From positions 1-14,485 of the forward strand of contig DASWXL010000141.1 in the NCBI GenBank assembly GCA_036405495.1: 14,485 bases of DNA, written 5' to 3'. Shown here in pieces: positions 1 to 7,232 of this stretch (position 1 is its first letter; each line of letters opens with the position of its first letter). The DNA comes from DASWTL01 sp036405495 (GTDB taxonomy: Bacteria; Bacteroidota; Bacteroidia; Sphingobacteriales; Sphingobacteriaceae). A model generated the notes under the pieces. The model saw only the letters and a program-made list of their open reading frames with translations, had not been told where the DNA came from and did not search any database. The position numbers and the translations under genes are program-made.

Positions 1-1
1 T

Positions 2-589
2 ATTGACGATGAGCTGTTCCGCCTTTTCCAGATCATCCAGAAAAATGCAAAAAAGATGGGCATCCTGATTGACGATTTGCTTGCATTCTCTAAAATGGGC
101 AGAAAAGAGCTCGCCAGGACAACCATAAACACCAATGACATGGTGAAGCAGATCATTCAGGATCTGGACACTCCAGGTAAGGAAAAGACAAAGTTCATTG
201 TAGGCGATCTGCAGCCTATTGAAGGGGATTATACGCTCATAAATCAGTGCTTTATTAATCTGATCTCCAATGCGGTGAAGTATTCATCCCGGAAAAAGCA
301 GCCTGAGGTAACGATCACTTGTGTAAAGGATGGCCCGCAGTGGGTTTATTCTGTGAAGGATAATGGTACAGGCTTCAATATGGATTATGCCCACAAGCTT
401 TTCGGCGTTTTTCAGCGACTGCATTCCGATGAAGAGTTTGAAGGCACCGGTGTTGGACTGGCTATTGCCCAGCGGGTGATAACGAAGCACGGAGGGAAGA
501 TATGGGCTGAAGGCGAGGGTGGCAAGGGTGCGGTATTTTATTTTACACTACCAGAACACAACACATTCCAAAAATATGAATCTGAATAA
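2..589 (+). CDS. Sensor histidine kinase, C-terminal part (cut by window start)
   Basis: The reading frame is open from base 2, so the N-terminus lies outside the window. What remains is the end of the dimerisation helix (LIDDLLAFSKMGR, just after base 56) and a complete HATPase_c domain. The N box is INLISNAVKYS, the G1 box DNGTGF is at 359-376, the F box is KLFGVFQRL and the G2 box GTGVGL is at 443-460. The protein would bind ATP and phosphorylate a histidine upstream of the visible part, then pass the phosphate to a receiver. The LIDDLLAFS helix and the receiver gene that follows resemble the phytochrome-type kinase/Rcp pairs of Bacteroidota, but no sensor domain is visible, so the stimulus is unknown. 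Its last 14 bases overlap the next gene, which implies co-expression. All catalytic boxes look intact. Confidence 0.93.
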   Translation: MDDELFRLFQIIQKNAKKMGILIDDLLAFSKMGRKELARTTINTNDMVKQIIQDLDTPGKEKTKFIVGDLQPIEGDYTLINQCFINLISNAVKYSSRKKQPEVTITCVKDGPQWVYSVKDNGTGFNMDYAHKLFGVFQRLHSDEEFEGTGVGLAIAQRVITKHGGKIWAEGEGGKGAVFYFTLPEHNTFQKYESE

Positions 590-1016
590 GACAGACATTC
601 TTTTGATTGAAGACAACGCCGACGATGCCGGTTTGACGATTCGGGCGCTGCGGAAAAACAATGTGCTTAATACTATTATACATCTGTCAGACGGTGAAGA
701 AGCTTTGAATTATATCTTTTGTGAAGGCGAATACCATGGCCGAAACCACAACGAACTTCCCAGATTGATCCTCCTCGACCTGAAAATGCCGAAAGTTGAT
801 GGCCTCGAGGTATTAAAACGAGTTAAGTCGGACGTTAAAACGAAAAACATACCGATCATCATTCTGACTTCTTCAAATGAGAATGCGGACGTAGAAGAAT
901 GTTACCGGATGGGCGCAAACAGCTATCTGGTAAAGCCGGTCGAGTTTGACGGTTATCTTCAGGCGATCGGCACGCTCAGTAACTACTGGCTTCAACTTAA
1001 CCAATATCCCCAATAG
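576..1016 (+). CDS. Stand-alone response regulator, Rcp type
   Basis: A single receiver domain of 146 residues without an output domain. The acidic pair E12/D13, the phospho-accepting D68 (in LLDLKMP), T98/S99 (ILTSS) and K120 (LVKP) are all present, so it should be phosphorylated. The start at 576 is chosen because the protein then begins directly at the first beta strand (ILLIEDNADD) and overlaps the kinase gene by 14 bp. An earlier in-frame ATG at 519 would add residues that lie antiphase in the kinase gene and look like nothing. No Shine-Dalgarno sequence is seen, as is normal for the phylum. The insertion GEYHGRNHNELP before the phosphorylation strand is typical of Rcp1-like partners of phytochrome kinases. 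The likely role is phosphate relay from the upstream kinase. Confidence 0.93.
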   Translation: MNLNKTDILLIEDNADDAGLTIRALRKNNVLNTIIHLSDGEEALNYIFCEGEYHGRNHNELPRLILLDLKMPKVDGLEVLKRVKSDVKTKNIPIIILTSSNENADVEECYRMGANSYLVKPVEFDGYLQAIGTLSNYWLQLNQYPQ

Positions 1017-1023
1017 ACGAAAC

Positions 1024-3270
1024 ATGGAGACTATCAAAGTACTGATACTGGAACATGACCCGAACGATCTGGAATTGCTTCAGTATGCCCTGAGAAAAAG
1101 CGACCTCACCTACACGTCTGAAGTCGTAGCGAATAAGAAGGAGTATGAACAAGCGCTGGTCTCATTTGACCCGGACATTATATTGTCTGACTATTCGCTG
1201 CCTTCTTTCGACGGACTTACGGCTTACTGTATCAAGCAAAAGGTGCTGCCAAACGTGCCTTTCATCGTGGTATCGGGAACCATCGGAGAGGAAAATGCGG
1301 TCGAACTCATCAAGATGGGAATAACCGATTATGTACTCAAAGAGAAGATGTACCAGGTGATCCCCAAGATACAGCGGGCATTGAGAGAGGCCGCTGAGCG
1401 GGCAAAAATAAAACAGGCGGAGCGGGAAATTGCGGACCGTAATGAGCGGATAGAAAATATCCTGGAAAGTATCACGGAGGGCTTTATTGCGCTGGACAAC
1501 AACTGGCGTGTAACTTACTGGAATAAGACGGCGGAGGATCTCCTTGGCCGGAAGCGTGAAGACATCATGGGCAAGTATGTCTGGGATGAATATGAAAATG
1601 CCACTAATTTCTATTCTGAATATCAGCGGGTAATAGCTGAACAGACAAGCTCGGTTTTCGAAGAGTATTTTGCGCCTCTGGGTAAGTGGATCCAGGTGAG
1701 CGCTTATCCTTCAAAAGACGGAATATCGATCTTTTTCAGGGATATTACCGAAAGCCGCCGTCAGGAAGCTATGAGGAGGCTTGAAAATGAGGTGCTGGAG
1801 CTGTACACGAAGCCGGGCTCTTCAATAGAGGAGACGATCGAACATATGCTTAACGGTGTAAAGGAGATACATCCGGAGCTGCTTTGCAGCACGCTTAAGG
1901 TGAAGAACGGGAAACTGTTCTACTGGGCATTTTCTCACCTTCCGAAATCATTCATTGACGAAACCGATGGCAGGATGATCGCCATCGGTGAAGGTACATG
2001 CGGCACAGCGGCACTGATGAATCGAAAGGTGGTGGTGACGGACATTGCGTCCGGGACATTGCTCCCCAGATATATGGATATCGCGGAAAAATATGGGATC
2101 CGGGCAAGTATTTCATATCCCTTCAACGATCCTTACCGGAATGTGCTGGGCACTTTTTCCGTTTGTCTGAAAACAGCCCGTGACCTGTCGGAGGCGGAAG
2201 AGAAGACCCTCGAAACTGTTAAGCAGATCCTTCAGCACATTCTGGAAAATCATATTGCGGAGACCGCATTGAAAGAGAGTGAAGAAAAATACAGCCGGCT
2301 GTTCAATGAGAACCCGATGCCGATGTGGGTGTTCGATCCGGATACCTTAGGGTTCCTGAGTGTAAACGAAGCGGCAATTCGACATTACGGATATAGCCGC
2401 GAAGAATTCATGAACATGACGATCAGGGATATCCGGCCAAAGGATTCAGTCAAAAAAGTTGAAAGGACAGTAACGGCCTCTAAGGAAATCGGCTCCGTTT
2501 ACCAGGGGGTATTTGACCATTTGAAGAAGAACGGAGAATTGATCAAGGTAGCCATAAACGGTAGTGCCATACCGCTGGGCGAGAAAATGGCCCGGCTGGT
2601 ACTGGTCAATGATATTACCGAGAAGCTAAGGGCGGAGAAAGCCATTGAATTGAGTGAAAAGCGCTTTAAGGCGCTTGTGCAGGAGGGGTCGGATCTGATC
2701 AGCGTAATGGATCTGAACGGGAATTATAAGTATGCAAGTCCGGCACTGGTAGCATTAATAGGAGCCGATCCGGAACGCATATCGGAGGTGAATGGTCTAC
2801 TACATGTTCATCCCGGCGACCGAAAGCGGGTGGCCGACGACCTTGTTGGTGTGGCCGCACAAAAACGGGCGCAGACGGCCCCGTTCCGGTTTAAAGCTGG
2901 TAACGGCGAATACAGATGGCTGGAGTTTATCGGTACAAACCTGCTGGATGATCCGGCGATCAACGGTATAGTAGTGAATTCTAAGGATGTCACTGAACGG
3001 ATAAATTACATTCAGGCCATCGAATCGCAGAATTCGAGGCTGCGTGAGATCGCCTGGATCCAGTCGCATATAGTACGTGCGCCGCTGGCGCGGATCATGG
3101 GACTGATCGACCTGGTGAAAAATTACCAGGGACAGTATGATTCGCAAGCCGAGCTTCTGGAACATATTCTGACCTCGGCGCACGAACTGGATGATGTGAT
3201 CAGACAGATCGTGAAAAAGACCGAACGCGTAAAAACACTCGAAGATGAGAACCAGAGTATTAGTAGTTGA
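1024..3270 (+). CDS. Receiver-PAS-GAF-PAS-PAS-DHp signalling protein without an ATPase domain
   Basis: A 748-residue cytoplasmic multidomain protein. Residues 4-120 form a receiver (D56 phosphoacceptor in DIILSDYSLP, S84, K106), but one of the usual acidic-pair positions is histidine (LEHDPND). A PAS domain follows at about 139-245, a GAF domain at about 250-410 (GTCGTAALMNRKVVVTDI), PAS domains at about 418-535 and 545-660, and a helix at 663-735. The motif IQSHIVRAPLARI, with candidate phospho-histidine H682, is an H box. The chain stops right after the DHp hairpin, so no N, G1 or G2 box exists. It therefore cannot use ATP itself and would need a partner kinase in trans. The ATG at 1024 is preferred over one at 946, which would overlap the previous receiver gene by 71 bp. 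The 3' end overlaps the next receiver gene by 26 bp. Confidence 0.9.
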   Translation: METIKVLILEHDPNDLELLQYALRKSDLTYTSEVVANKKEYEQALVSFDPDIILSDYSLPSFDGLTAYCIKQKVLPNVPFIVVSGTIGEENAVELIKMGITDYVLKEKMYQVIPKIQRALREAAERAKIKQAEREIADRNERIENILESITEGFIALDNNWRVTYWNKTAEDLLGRKREDIMGKYVWDEYENATNFYSEYQRVIAEQTSSVFEEYFAPLGKWIQVSAYPSKDGISIFFRDITESRRQEAMRRLENEVLELYTKPGSSIEETIEHMLNGVKEIHPELLCSTLKVKNGKLFYWAFSHLPKSFIDETDGRMIAIGEGTCGTAALMNRKVVVTDIASGTLLPRYMDIAEKYGIRASISYPFNDPYRNVLGTFSVCLKTARDLSEAEEKTLETVKQILQHILENHIAETALKESEEKYSRLFNENPMPMWVFDPDTLGFLSVNEAAIRHYGYSREEFMNMTIRDIRPKDSVKKVERTVTASKEIGSVYQGVFDHLKKNGELIKVAINGSAIPLGEKMARLVLVNDITEKLRAEKAIELSEKRFKALVQEGSDLISVMDLNGNYKYASPALVALIGADPERISEVNGLLHVHPGDRKRVADDLVGVAAQKRAQTAPFRFKAGNGEYRWLEFIGTNLLDDPAINGIVVNSKDVTERINYIQAIESQNSRLREIAWIQSHIVRAPLARIMGLIDLVKNYQGQYDSQAELLEHILTSAHELDDVIRQIVKKTERVKTLEDENQSISS

Positions 3271-3613
3271 TGATGACGACATCGTTATTTTCCTGCATGA
3301 GCTGATGGTCCGCGAAAGCGGCCTGTCAGACGAACCGGTTAGCTTTATGAACGGGCAGGCGGCGCTTGACTACATTCTGCAGCACCGTGCCACTGATGAA
3401 AAGTACCTGATCTTTCTTGATCTGAACATGCCAGTGATGAACGGCTGGGAGCTGCTGGAGGAACTTAAGGAATTGAGCGGTCCGGAGATCAGGGTCGTGA
3501 TCGTAACGTCTTCAATTGATGCTGATGATCATAAGCGCTCGGAGAACTACTCATTCGTGATCGGTTATCTCGAAAAGCCGCTGTCTGCTGAGGCGTGCAA
3601 AAGATTTACTTAA
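3245..3613 (+). CDS. Stand-alone response regulator (receiver only)
   Basis: A 122-residue receiver domain starting inside the end of the preceding PAS/DHp gene. D9/D10 form the acid pocket, D59 in FLDLNMP is the phosphoacceptor, T88/S89 lie in IVTSS, and K111 in YLEKPLS is the conserved lysine. There is no output domain. The 26-bp overlap indicates translational coupling, and the natural reading is that it takes phosphate from H682 of the upstream DHp helix. It belongs to the short NMPVMNGWELL class common next to PAS proteins in Bacteroidota. It lacks the last receiver helix of longer relatives and ends soon after the conserved KP, but this is within the usual range. Confidence 0.92.
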   Translation: MRTRVLVVDDDDIVIFLHELMVRESGLSDEPVSFMNGQAALDYILQHRATDEKYLIFLDLNMPVMNGWELLEELKELSGPEIRVVIVTSSIDADDHKRSENYSFVIGYLEKPLSAEACKRFT

Positions 3614-3657
3614 CACCTCTATGACAAAGACCTTTCGCCGTTTTACGATCTTTAAGT

Positions 3658-4068
3658 ATGAATTTTCACACACGTAAATGGATCAAACCGGAAGATCTGA
3701 ATGCGAACGGGACGCTCTTCGGCGGAAGCCTGCTTAAATGGATCGATGAAGAGGCCGCTATTTATGCGATCGTTCAGTTAGACAATCCGCGGGTAGTAAC
3801 GAAGTACGTTTCGGAAATAAATTTTGTTAGCTCTGCCCGGCAGGGCGACATTATTGAGCTGGGTATTACCGCAACAGAGTTTGGTCGGACGTCGATAACG
3901 ATGCGATGCGAAGTAAGGAATAAGATCACCCGTAAAAGTATCCTGACGATTGATAAATTGGTATTTGTCAATCTCGGTCCTGAGGGTGATCCCGTTCCGC
4001 ATGGTAAGACCCGGATCAAGTACATCGAAGAGCAGTTTCAGCACGACGATGAGAATGATCCGGGATAG
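3658..4068 (+). CDS. Acyl-CoA thioesterase, hotdog fold (YciA/BACH family)
   Basis: A 136-residue single hotdog domain expected to hydrolyse acyl-CoA to fatty acid and CoA in the cytoplasm. The family signature is clear: residues 15-30 read NANGTLFGGSLLKWID, where the Asn/Gly loop precedes the central helix and D30 is the likely catalytic acid. It is followed by EEAAIYA and the strand VSEINFVSSARQGDIIELG. Length is normal for the bacterial single-domain form. It lies 44 bp after the receiver gene on the same strand, but nothing links it functionally to signalling. The C-terminal tail is acidic (HDDENDPG). The substrate chain length cannot be told from sequence. Confidence 0.9.
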   Translation: MNFHTRKWIKPEDLNANGTLFGGSLLKWIDEEAAIYAIVQLDNPRVVTKYVSEINFVSSARQGDIIELGITATEFGRTSITMRCEVRNKITRKSILTIDKLVFVNLGPEGDPVPHGKTRIKYIEEQFQHDDENDPG

Positions 4069-4089
4069 ATTTTGCTCTCCGGATGCCAG

Positions 4090-4388
4090 GAAGTCGGCTC
4101 TGAGATTCCATGTTGCTGATGGGGGTATAGGAAATAGAGGTAGGTATCCTCCGGATCTCCGTACCTGTCGTTTCCGTTACCGTCTCTTTTGCCTTTAACG
4201 TAACTGTAGCTGGTTCCGACCATCACTGCTTTGTGCAGGTATACGTCTGCTGCAAGATCGAATCCGTGCACGCGTTCAGGATGGCGGGCGATAACGTAGA
4301 AGCCATTTTGTTCAATGAAGCTCGATCCGAGTTTTGACTTACTGATGTAACCTGAAGCCTCAAACCGGAACGCCCTGAATAAGTCCAA
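4090..4388 (-). pseudogene. TonB-dependent receptor fragment (remnant of beta-barrel C-terminal part)
   Basis: Read on the minus strand, from about 4370 to 4137 the frame gives FRFEASGYISKSKLGSSF, then ARHPERVHGFDLAADVYL, then TSYSYVKGKRDGN and DPEDTYL. This is the pattern of outer-membrane beta strands near the end of TonB-dependent siderophore-type receptors. At 4136 the frame shifts by one base and continues with ISYTPISN at 4135-4112. In intact relatives about 15-20 further residues (the NG.RI.PPK segment) are expected between DTYL and the next strand, so an internal deletion has occurred. Upstream a stop occurs at about 4407-4409, and no signal peptide, plug domain or terminal aromatic strand is present. 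It cannot make a receptor and is a decayed relic. Recognition rests on recalled family patterns. Confidence 0.6.
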
Positions 4389-4483
4389 ATAATATTTAGA
4401 ATAAATCTAAGTAAGGCGTATGGGGTGGGTTTTATTGTTATCTGAAAACCTTTGACCTGGCCCGTAAGTTGTTCTATGATAGT

Positions 4484-4672
4484 ATGATGAAGAGTATTTT
4501 TCACAGCCCGGGCCCTGACGACCGGAACGAGAATAAAGACCGCGCAAAAAAACAGAATGGTCCTTCAACCCCGCGCGACGAGGAGTTCGAACAGCATTAT
4601 GGTGATCTCGAAGGAGGAGATGCGGGAGCCGATCTTCCCGAGACCGACCACGATACCGAATTTCTGGAATAG
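4484..4672 (+). CDS. Small acidic hypothetical protein
   Basis: A 62-residue hydrophilic protein starting MMKSIFHSPGPDD and ending ETDHDTEFLE. There is no signal peptide or membrane segment. Composition is dominated by D, E, K, N, G and P, with the distinctive phrase EQHYGDLEGGDAGADLPE. An in-frame TTG lies at 4469, but the ATG pair at 4484/4487 is the simpler start. It looks more protein-like than the other frames here and ends just before the BlaI operon control region. I do not recognise a function. It stands alone between a pseudogene and a regulated operon, so it may be either a real small gene or noise in a decaying region. Confidence 0.45.
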   Translation: MMKSIFHSPGPDDRNENKDRAKKQNGPSTPRDEEFEQHYGDLEGGDAGADLPETDHDTEFLE

Positions 4673-4759
4673 CATCCTGCTTTTTATCCTTTCGTGCCCG
4701 GTAAGGTGTTCAGTATCAACTGGCGGCTGGAAACCCAATGTTAAAAAACGTTAAAAACT

Positions 4760-4789
4760 TTTGCTTCTACGAACTTGTTCGTAATATTG
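4760..4789 (+). promoter_or_regulatory. Bacteroidota-type promoter of the blaI-M56 operon
   Basis: TTTG at 4760-4763 and TAATATTG at 4782-4789 are separated by 18 bp. They match the -33 and -7 elements (TTTG, TAnnTTTG) with one mismatch in the latter. The start codon follows about 20 bp later, so the 5' leader would be short. Both BlaI-type palindromes overlap or directly follow this promoter, which fits repression. Confidence 0.55.
4768..4783. promoter_or_regulatory. BlaI-type operator 1
   Basis: TACGAACTTGTTCGTA is a perfect inverted repeat (TACGAA-N4-TTCGTA). It lies between the predicted -33 and -7 elements. A second copy with the same arms lies 24 bp further on. Arms and position suggest the binding site of the BlaI-like repressor encoded directly downstream. 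This assignment is inferred from context. Confidence 0.65.
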
Positions 4790-4791
4790 TA

Positions 4792-4807
4792 TACGAAATA
4801 ATTCGTA
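4792..4807. promoter_or_regulatory. BlaI-type operator 2
   Basis: TACGAAATAATTCGTA is a perfect inverted repeat with arms identical to those of operator 1 and a different 4-bp centre. It lies just downstream of the -7 element and ends 2 bp before the blaI start codon, so it covers the expected transcription start. Confidence 0.65.
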
Positions 4808-4809
4808 CA

Positions 4810-5184
4810 ATGGAAATCAAACCAACAGCAAGCGAAATGGAGATCCTGCAGATTCTCTGGCAGAGGGGAAGCTGCACGGTCCGCGAAGTCAATGAGATCC
4901 TGACCGCTGACCGCGGTGAAGAGGTCGGGTATACCACCACCCTGAAGCTGATGCAGATCATGTCGGAAAAGAAGATGGTGGAACGCGACACCAGCAGCCG
5001 CACGCATGTTTACAGGGCCGTGCTCAATCCCGAGCAGACCAAACAGACCGTCGTGAACAGGTTCATCAACCGCGTTTTCAATGGCTCGGCCGCCCAGCTG
5101 GTGATGCATGCGGTGAATAAGAGGTCATCGAAAGAAGAAATTGAAGAGATACGGAAATATCTTGATCAGCTTGATAAAAAGTAG
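4810..5184 (+). CDS. BlaI/MecI/CopY-family transcriptional repressor
   Basis: A 124-residue winged-helix repressor. The N-terminal domain reads PTASEMEILQILWQRGSCTVREVNEIL, followed by the recognition part VGYTTTLKLMQIMSEKKMVERD and the wing RTHVYRAV. The C-terminal half (about residues 75-124) is the dimerisation helix region ending KYLDQLDKK. The start at 4810 is chosen because MEIKPTASEMEIL is the normal beginning. An in-frame ATG at 4738 would force translation through the promoter and operators. The gene lies 6 bp before the M56 peptidase gene, the standard BlaI/BlaR-like arrangement in which the membrane peptidase relieves repression. The two palindromes upstream imply autoregulation. 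No beta-lactamase gene is in the window, so the regulated stress may not be antibiotics. Confidence 0.92.
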   Translation: MEIKPTASEMEILQILWQRGSCTVREVNEILTADRGEEVGYTTTLKLMQIMSEKKMVERDTSSRTHVYRAVLNPEQTKQTVVNRFINRVFNGSAAQLVMHAVNKRSSKEEIEEIRKYLDQLDKK

Positions 5185-5190
5185 TGTCTT

Positions 5191-6831
5191 ATGGAACTGT
5201 TTTTCATACTCACCGAAGCGATGTACCGGTCGCTGTACCAGGGGATAGTGGTCTACCTGGTGGCAAAGCTTGTTTTGTTAAGCTTCACCGGACTGCCGTC
5301 ATCCCTGCGCTATAAGGTTTTATATACCGCGCATTGCCTGATCTTTTTCCTGTTTTGCGTCAACCTGTACACCATAGGGAGGCAGATCGGTAGTATGCCG
5401 GCAGATCTGCCGGCAGCTGCATCCGTTCCGACAGCTTCGCCGCTGAGATACATCAGCATAAAAGCGGTGGTCATGAGCCATGCCCCGCTCATCGGCGCAG
5501 TGTATCTTATTGGTCTTCTTACACAGACCGTACTTCTTGTTTCGGGATGGTTGCGGATGAAGGGCTTCTGTGCGGGGGATTCGGTGGTTCCGGCATTCTG
5601 GAATGAAAAGCTCGCAGTGTGGAAGGACCGGCTGCAGATCTCTCAGGATGTCAGGCTCGTTGCCGGAACTAAGGCAGCAGCGTTTACTGCAGGCTTCGTC
5701 AAGCCGGTGATCTATCTTCCGGTTACCGCCTTTACCGGCCTGAGTACCGCGCAGGCGGAAGCTATCCTGTTGCATGAACTGGCCCATATCCGCCGGAACG
5801 ATTATATCTTCAATCTGATCCAGAAGGGTATTGAAGCAGTGATGTTCTTTAATCCCGCTTCGCGGGCCCTGGGATCCGAGATCGGGAAGGAGCGGGAGTT
5901 CTGCTGCGACGACCTGGTTCTCCGTTACACGGAAAGTCCGCAGCAATATGCCGGGGCATTATTTATGCTGGAAAGCAGCCGGCTGGAAAGGCTTTCTGCC
6001 GGTCTGGCGGCCACCGGATCAGCGAATACATTATTAGACAGAATAAAACGCATAACAACTATGAATACCTACAGATCGACCGTAAAACCCGGCATTCTTG
6101 GCCTTACCGCCATTGTTGCCATTGGATTATCCGTGGCCTGGATCGCTCCGGCCAGCGATACACTGAAAGTTAAACCCGCCAGCAAGAATATTCTGCCCGA
6201 TGTTCCTGCGGCACCGGCTCCTCCTGAAGCACCGGCTGTCCCGGGGAAACTGCCCCGGCTAAAGGTGCCTGCAACTGCTCCGGCGCCGCCAAAGGCCGCT
6301 CCTGCGTTGCCGGATACCATTCCGCCGGTTTCCGACTCCATGAGCCAATACTTCAGCAGTCCGGCCTGGAAAGAGCACATGGAAGCTGTTAAAAAACACA
6401 CGGAAGAGCTGAAGAAGCATTTTGAGAGTGCAGAGTGGAAACAGCACATGAAGGAAATGAAGGAACACGGTGCCGAACTGCAAAAGCATTTCAATTCGCC
6501 CGAGTGGAAAAAGCAGCAGCAGATGATCGCGAAGCATGCCGAAGAAATGAAGAAGCATTTTGAATCTCCTGAATGGAAGAAGCACATGGCAGAAATTCAG
6601 AAGCATGGTGAGGAAATGGAAAAGCAGTTTAATTCTCCTGAATGGAAGAGAAAGATGGAAGAGATCGAAAAGCGGGGAGAAGAGATGGAAAAGAAGTTCA
6701 ATTCACCTGAATGGAAGAAGAAGATGTCAGAAATTGAGAAGCGAAATGAGGAAATAGAGAAGAAGTTCAATTCTCCGGAATGGGAAAAGAAAACGGAGGA
6801 GCTCGAGGCGTCCGAAAAAGACAGTAACTAA
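5191..6831 (+). CDS. M56-family (BlaR1-like) membrane metallopeptidase with C-terminal repeat tail
   Basis: A 546-residue integral membrane peptidase. Hydrophobic segments lie at about residues 16-33, 45-62, 95-119 and 301-319. The zinc site is HELAH (H195, E196, H199), with EREFCCDD at 234-241 giving the third ligand (probably E236). These residues are complete, so activity is expected. Residues 336-382 form a Pro/Ala-rich linker. From F388 to the end are seven 23-residue repeats of the form F-x-S-P-E-W-K followed by a charged helix, the last shortened to 21. BlaR1 of Firmicutes has a penicillin-binding sensor domain here. This protein does not, so the repeat tail, probably outside the membrane, may be the sensing or tethering part. 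It forms an operon with BlaI (6-bp gap) and ends before a hairpin terminator. Confidence 0.88.
   Translation: MELFFILTEAMYRSLYQGIVVYLVAKLVLLSFTGLPSSLRYKVLYTAHCLIFFLFCVNLYTIGRQIGSMPADLPAAASVPTASPLRYISIKAVVMSHAPLIGAVYLIGLLTQTVLLVSGWLRMKGFCAGDSVVPAFWNEKLAVWKDRLQISQDVRLVAGTKAAAFTAGFVKPVIYLPVTAFTGLSTAQAEAILLHELAHIRRNDYIFNLIQKGIEAVMFFNPASRALGSEIGKEREFCCDDLVLRYTESPQQYAGALFMLESSRLERLSAGLAATGSANTLLDRIKRITTMNTYRSTVKPGILGLTAIVAIGLSVAWIAPASDTLKVKPASKNILPDVPAAPAPPEAPAVPGKLPRLKVPATAPAPPKAAPALPDTIPPVSDSMSQYFSSPAWKEHMEAVKKHTEELKKHFESAEWKQHMKEMKEHGAELQKHFNSPEWKKQQQMIAKHAEEMKKHFESPEWKKHMAEIQKHGEEMEKQFNSPEWKRKMEEIEKRGEEMEKKFNSPEWKKKMSEIEKRNEEIEKKFNSPEWEKKTEELEASEKDSN
6352..6828 (+). repeat. Seven tandem 69-bp coding repeats (23 residues each)
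   Basis: The repeats begin at residues F388, F411, F434, F457, F480, F503 and F526 of the M56 protein. The pattern is F-(N/E/S)-S-(P/A)-(E/A)-W-K, then a Lys/Glu-rich amphipathic helix ending in E-x-x-K-K/H. Repeats 5, 6 and 7 are the most alike in protein and DNA, while the first two are more diverged. This suggests expansion from the 3' side. The length makes the region a candidate for copy-number variation by slippage. Confidence 0.9.
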
Positions 6832-6851
6832 GATAGAAGAATTAAAGAAGG

Positions 6852-6875
6852 AGAGCCTGTAAAGGCTCTTTTTTT
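6852..6875 (+). terminator. Rho-independent terminator of the blaI-M56 operon
   Basis: AGAGCC (6852-6857) pairs with GGCTCT (6864-6869) around a 6-base loop, followed by a run of seven T. It lies 20 bp after the M56 stop codon. The stop codon of the convergent minus-strand gene overlaps the end of the T run. Confidence 0.8.
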
Positions 6876-7128
6876 ATGCGTGAGGCTTTGTGTTCTGCTC
6901 TCCGGTCTTCAAAGTATCGTAGGTTTCGCCGATCACGCTGATCAGAGCGGCATCCACCGGGCAATCGTCGTGCTTCGCGACCCAGGTTTCTTCATTCTTT
7001 CTGATCCTGAAGGTATCCCCGCCGTTGATCGAACAGATGTACTTCAGCCCGTCCTTGCTGCACGGCTTGCATTCAACCTGCACTTCTTCCGTGCGGTTTT
7101 CATGTGTAATGGTAAAAATATCGGTCAT
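6874..7128 (-). CDS. Small conserved-looking hypothetical protein with a CxxC motif
   Basis: An 84-residue soluble protein without signal peptide or membrane segment. It contains CKPC at residues 21-24 and further cysteines in YICSINGG and DDCPVD, which could bind a metal or form disulfides. Its middle (GDTFRIRKNEETWVAKHDDCPVD) has the look of a small beta-rich domain. It is convergent with the M56 gene, and their ends meet at one hairpin. A perfect TAnnTTTG element lies just upstream. I do not recognise a named family. The competing plus-strand frame over the same bases looks less protein-like. Confidence 0.6.
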   Translation of the reverse strand: MTDIFTITHENRTEEVQVECKPCSKDGLKYICSINGGDTFRIRKNEETWVAKHDDCPVDAALISVIGETYDTLKTGEQNTKPHA

Positions 7129-7141
7129 GGTCTTATCCGGG

Positions 7142-7149
7142 CAAAGATA
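7142..7149 (-). promoter_or_regulatory. Possible -7 promoter element for the CxxC small protein
   Basis: On the minus strand this reads TATCTTTG, a perfect match to TAnnTTTG, 13 bp before the ATG at 7128. No convincing -33 TTG is found at the right distance, and the leader would be very short. Confidence 0.35.
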
Positions 7150-7189
7150 AGATTCTTACGGGTATAACGATAGTAGCCTGCCCCCTCAC

Positions 7190-7212
7190 GATCCGGCTGG
7201 GAGTGCCGGATC
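7190..7212 (-). terminator. Hairpin after the doxX-like gene, without a U tract
   Basis: GATCCGGC (7190-7197) and GCCGGATC (7205-7212) are perfect 8-bp arms around a 7-base loop, 21 bp after the stop codon of the DoxX-like gene. No T run follows in the direction of transcription, so it may be a weak terminator or an mRNA 3'-end stabiliser. Confidence 0.4.
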
Positions 7213-7232
7213 CGAAGGGACATGATAAGGTC

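Noticed and set aside
2800..3282. 160-codon minus-strand ORF opposite the third PAS domain and DHp helix
   Set aside because: The plus-strand gene has clear domains throughout; the antisense translation has none.
6069..6587. Long minus-strand ORF opposite the M56 gene, rich in Cys, Phe and Ser
   Set aside because: It is the antisense image of the 69-bp repeats and Pro/Ala linker. The periodic composition is inherited from the real gene.
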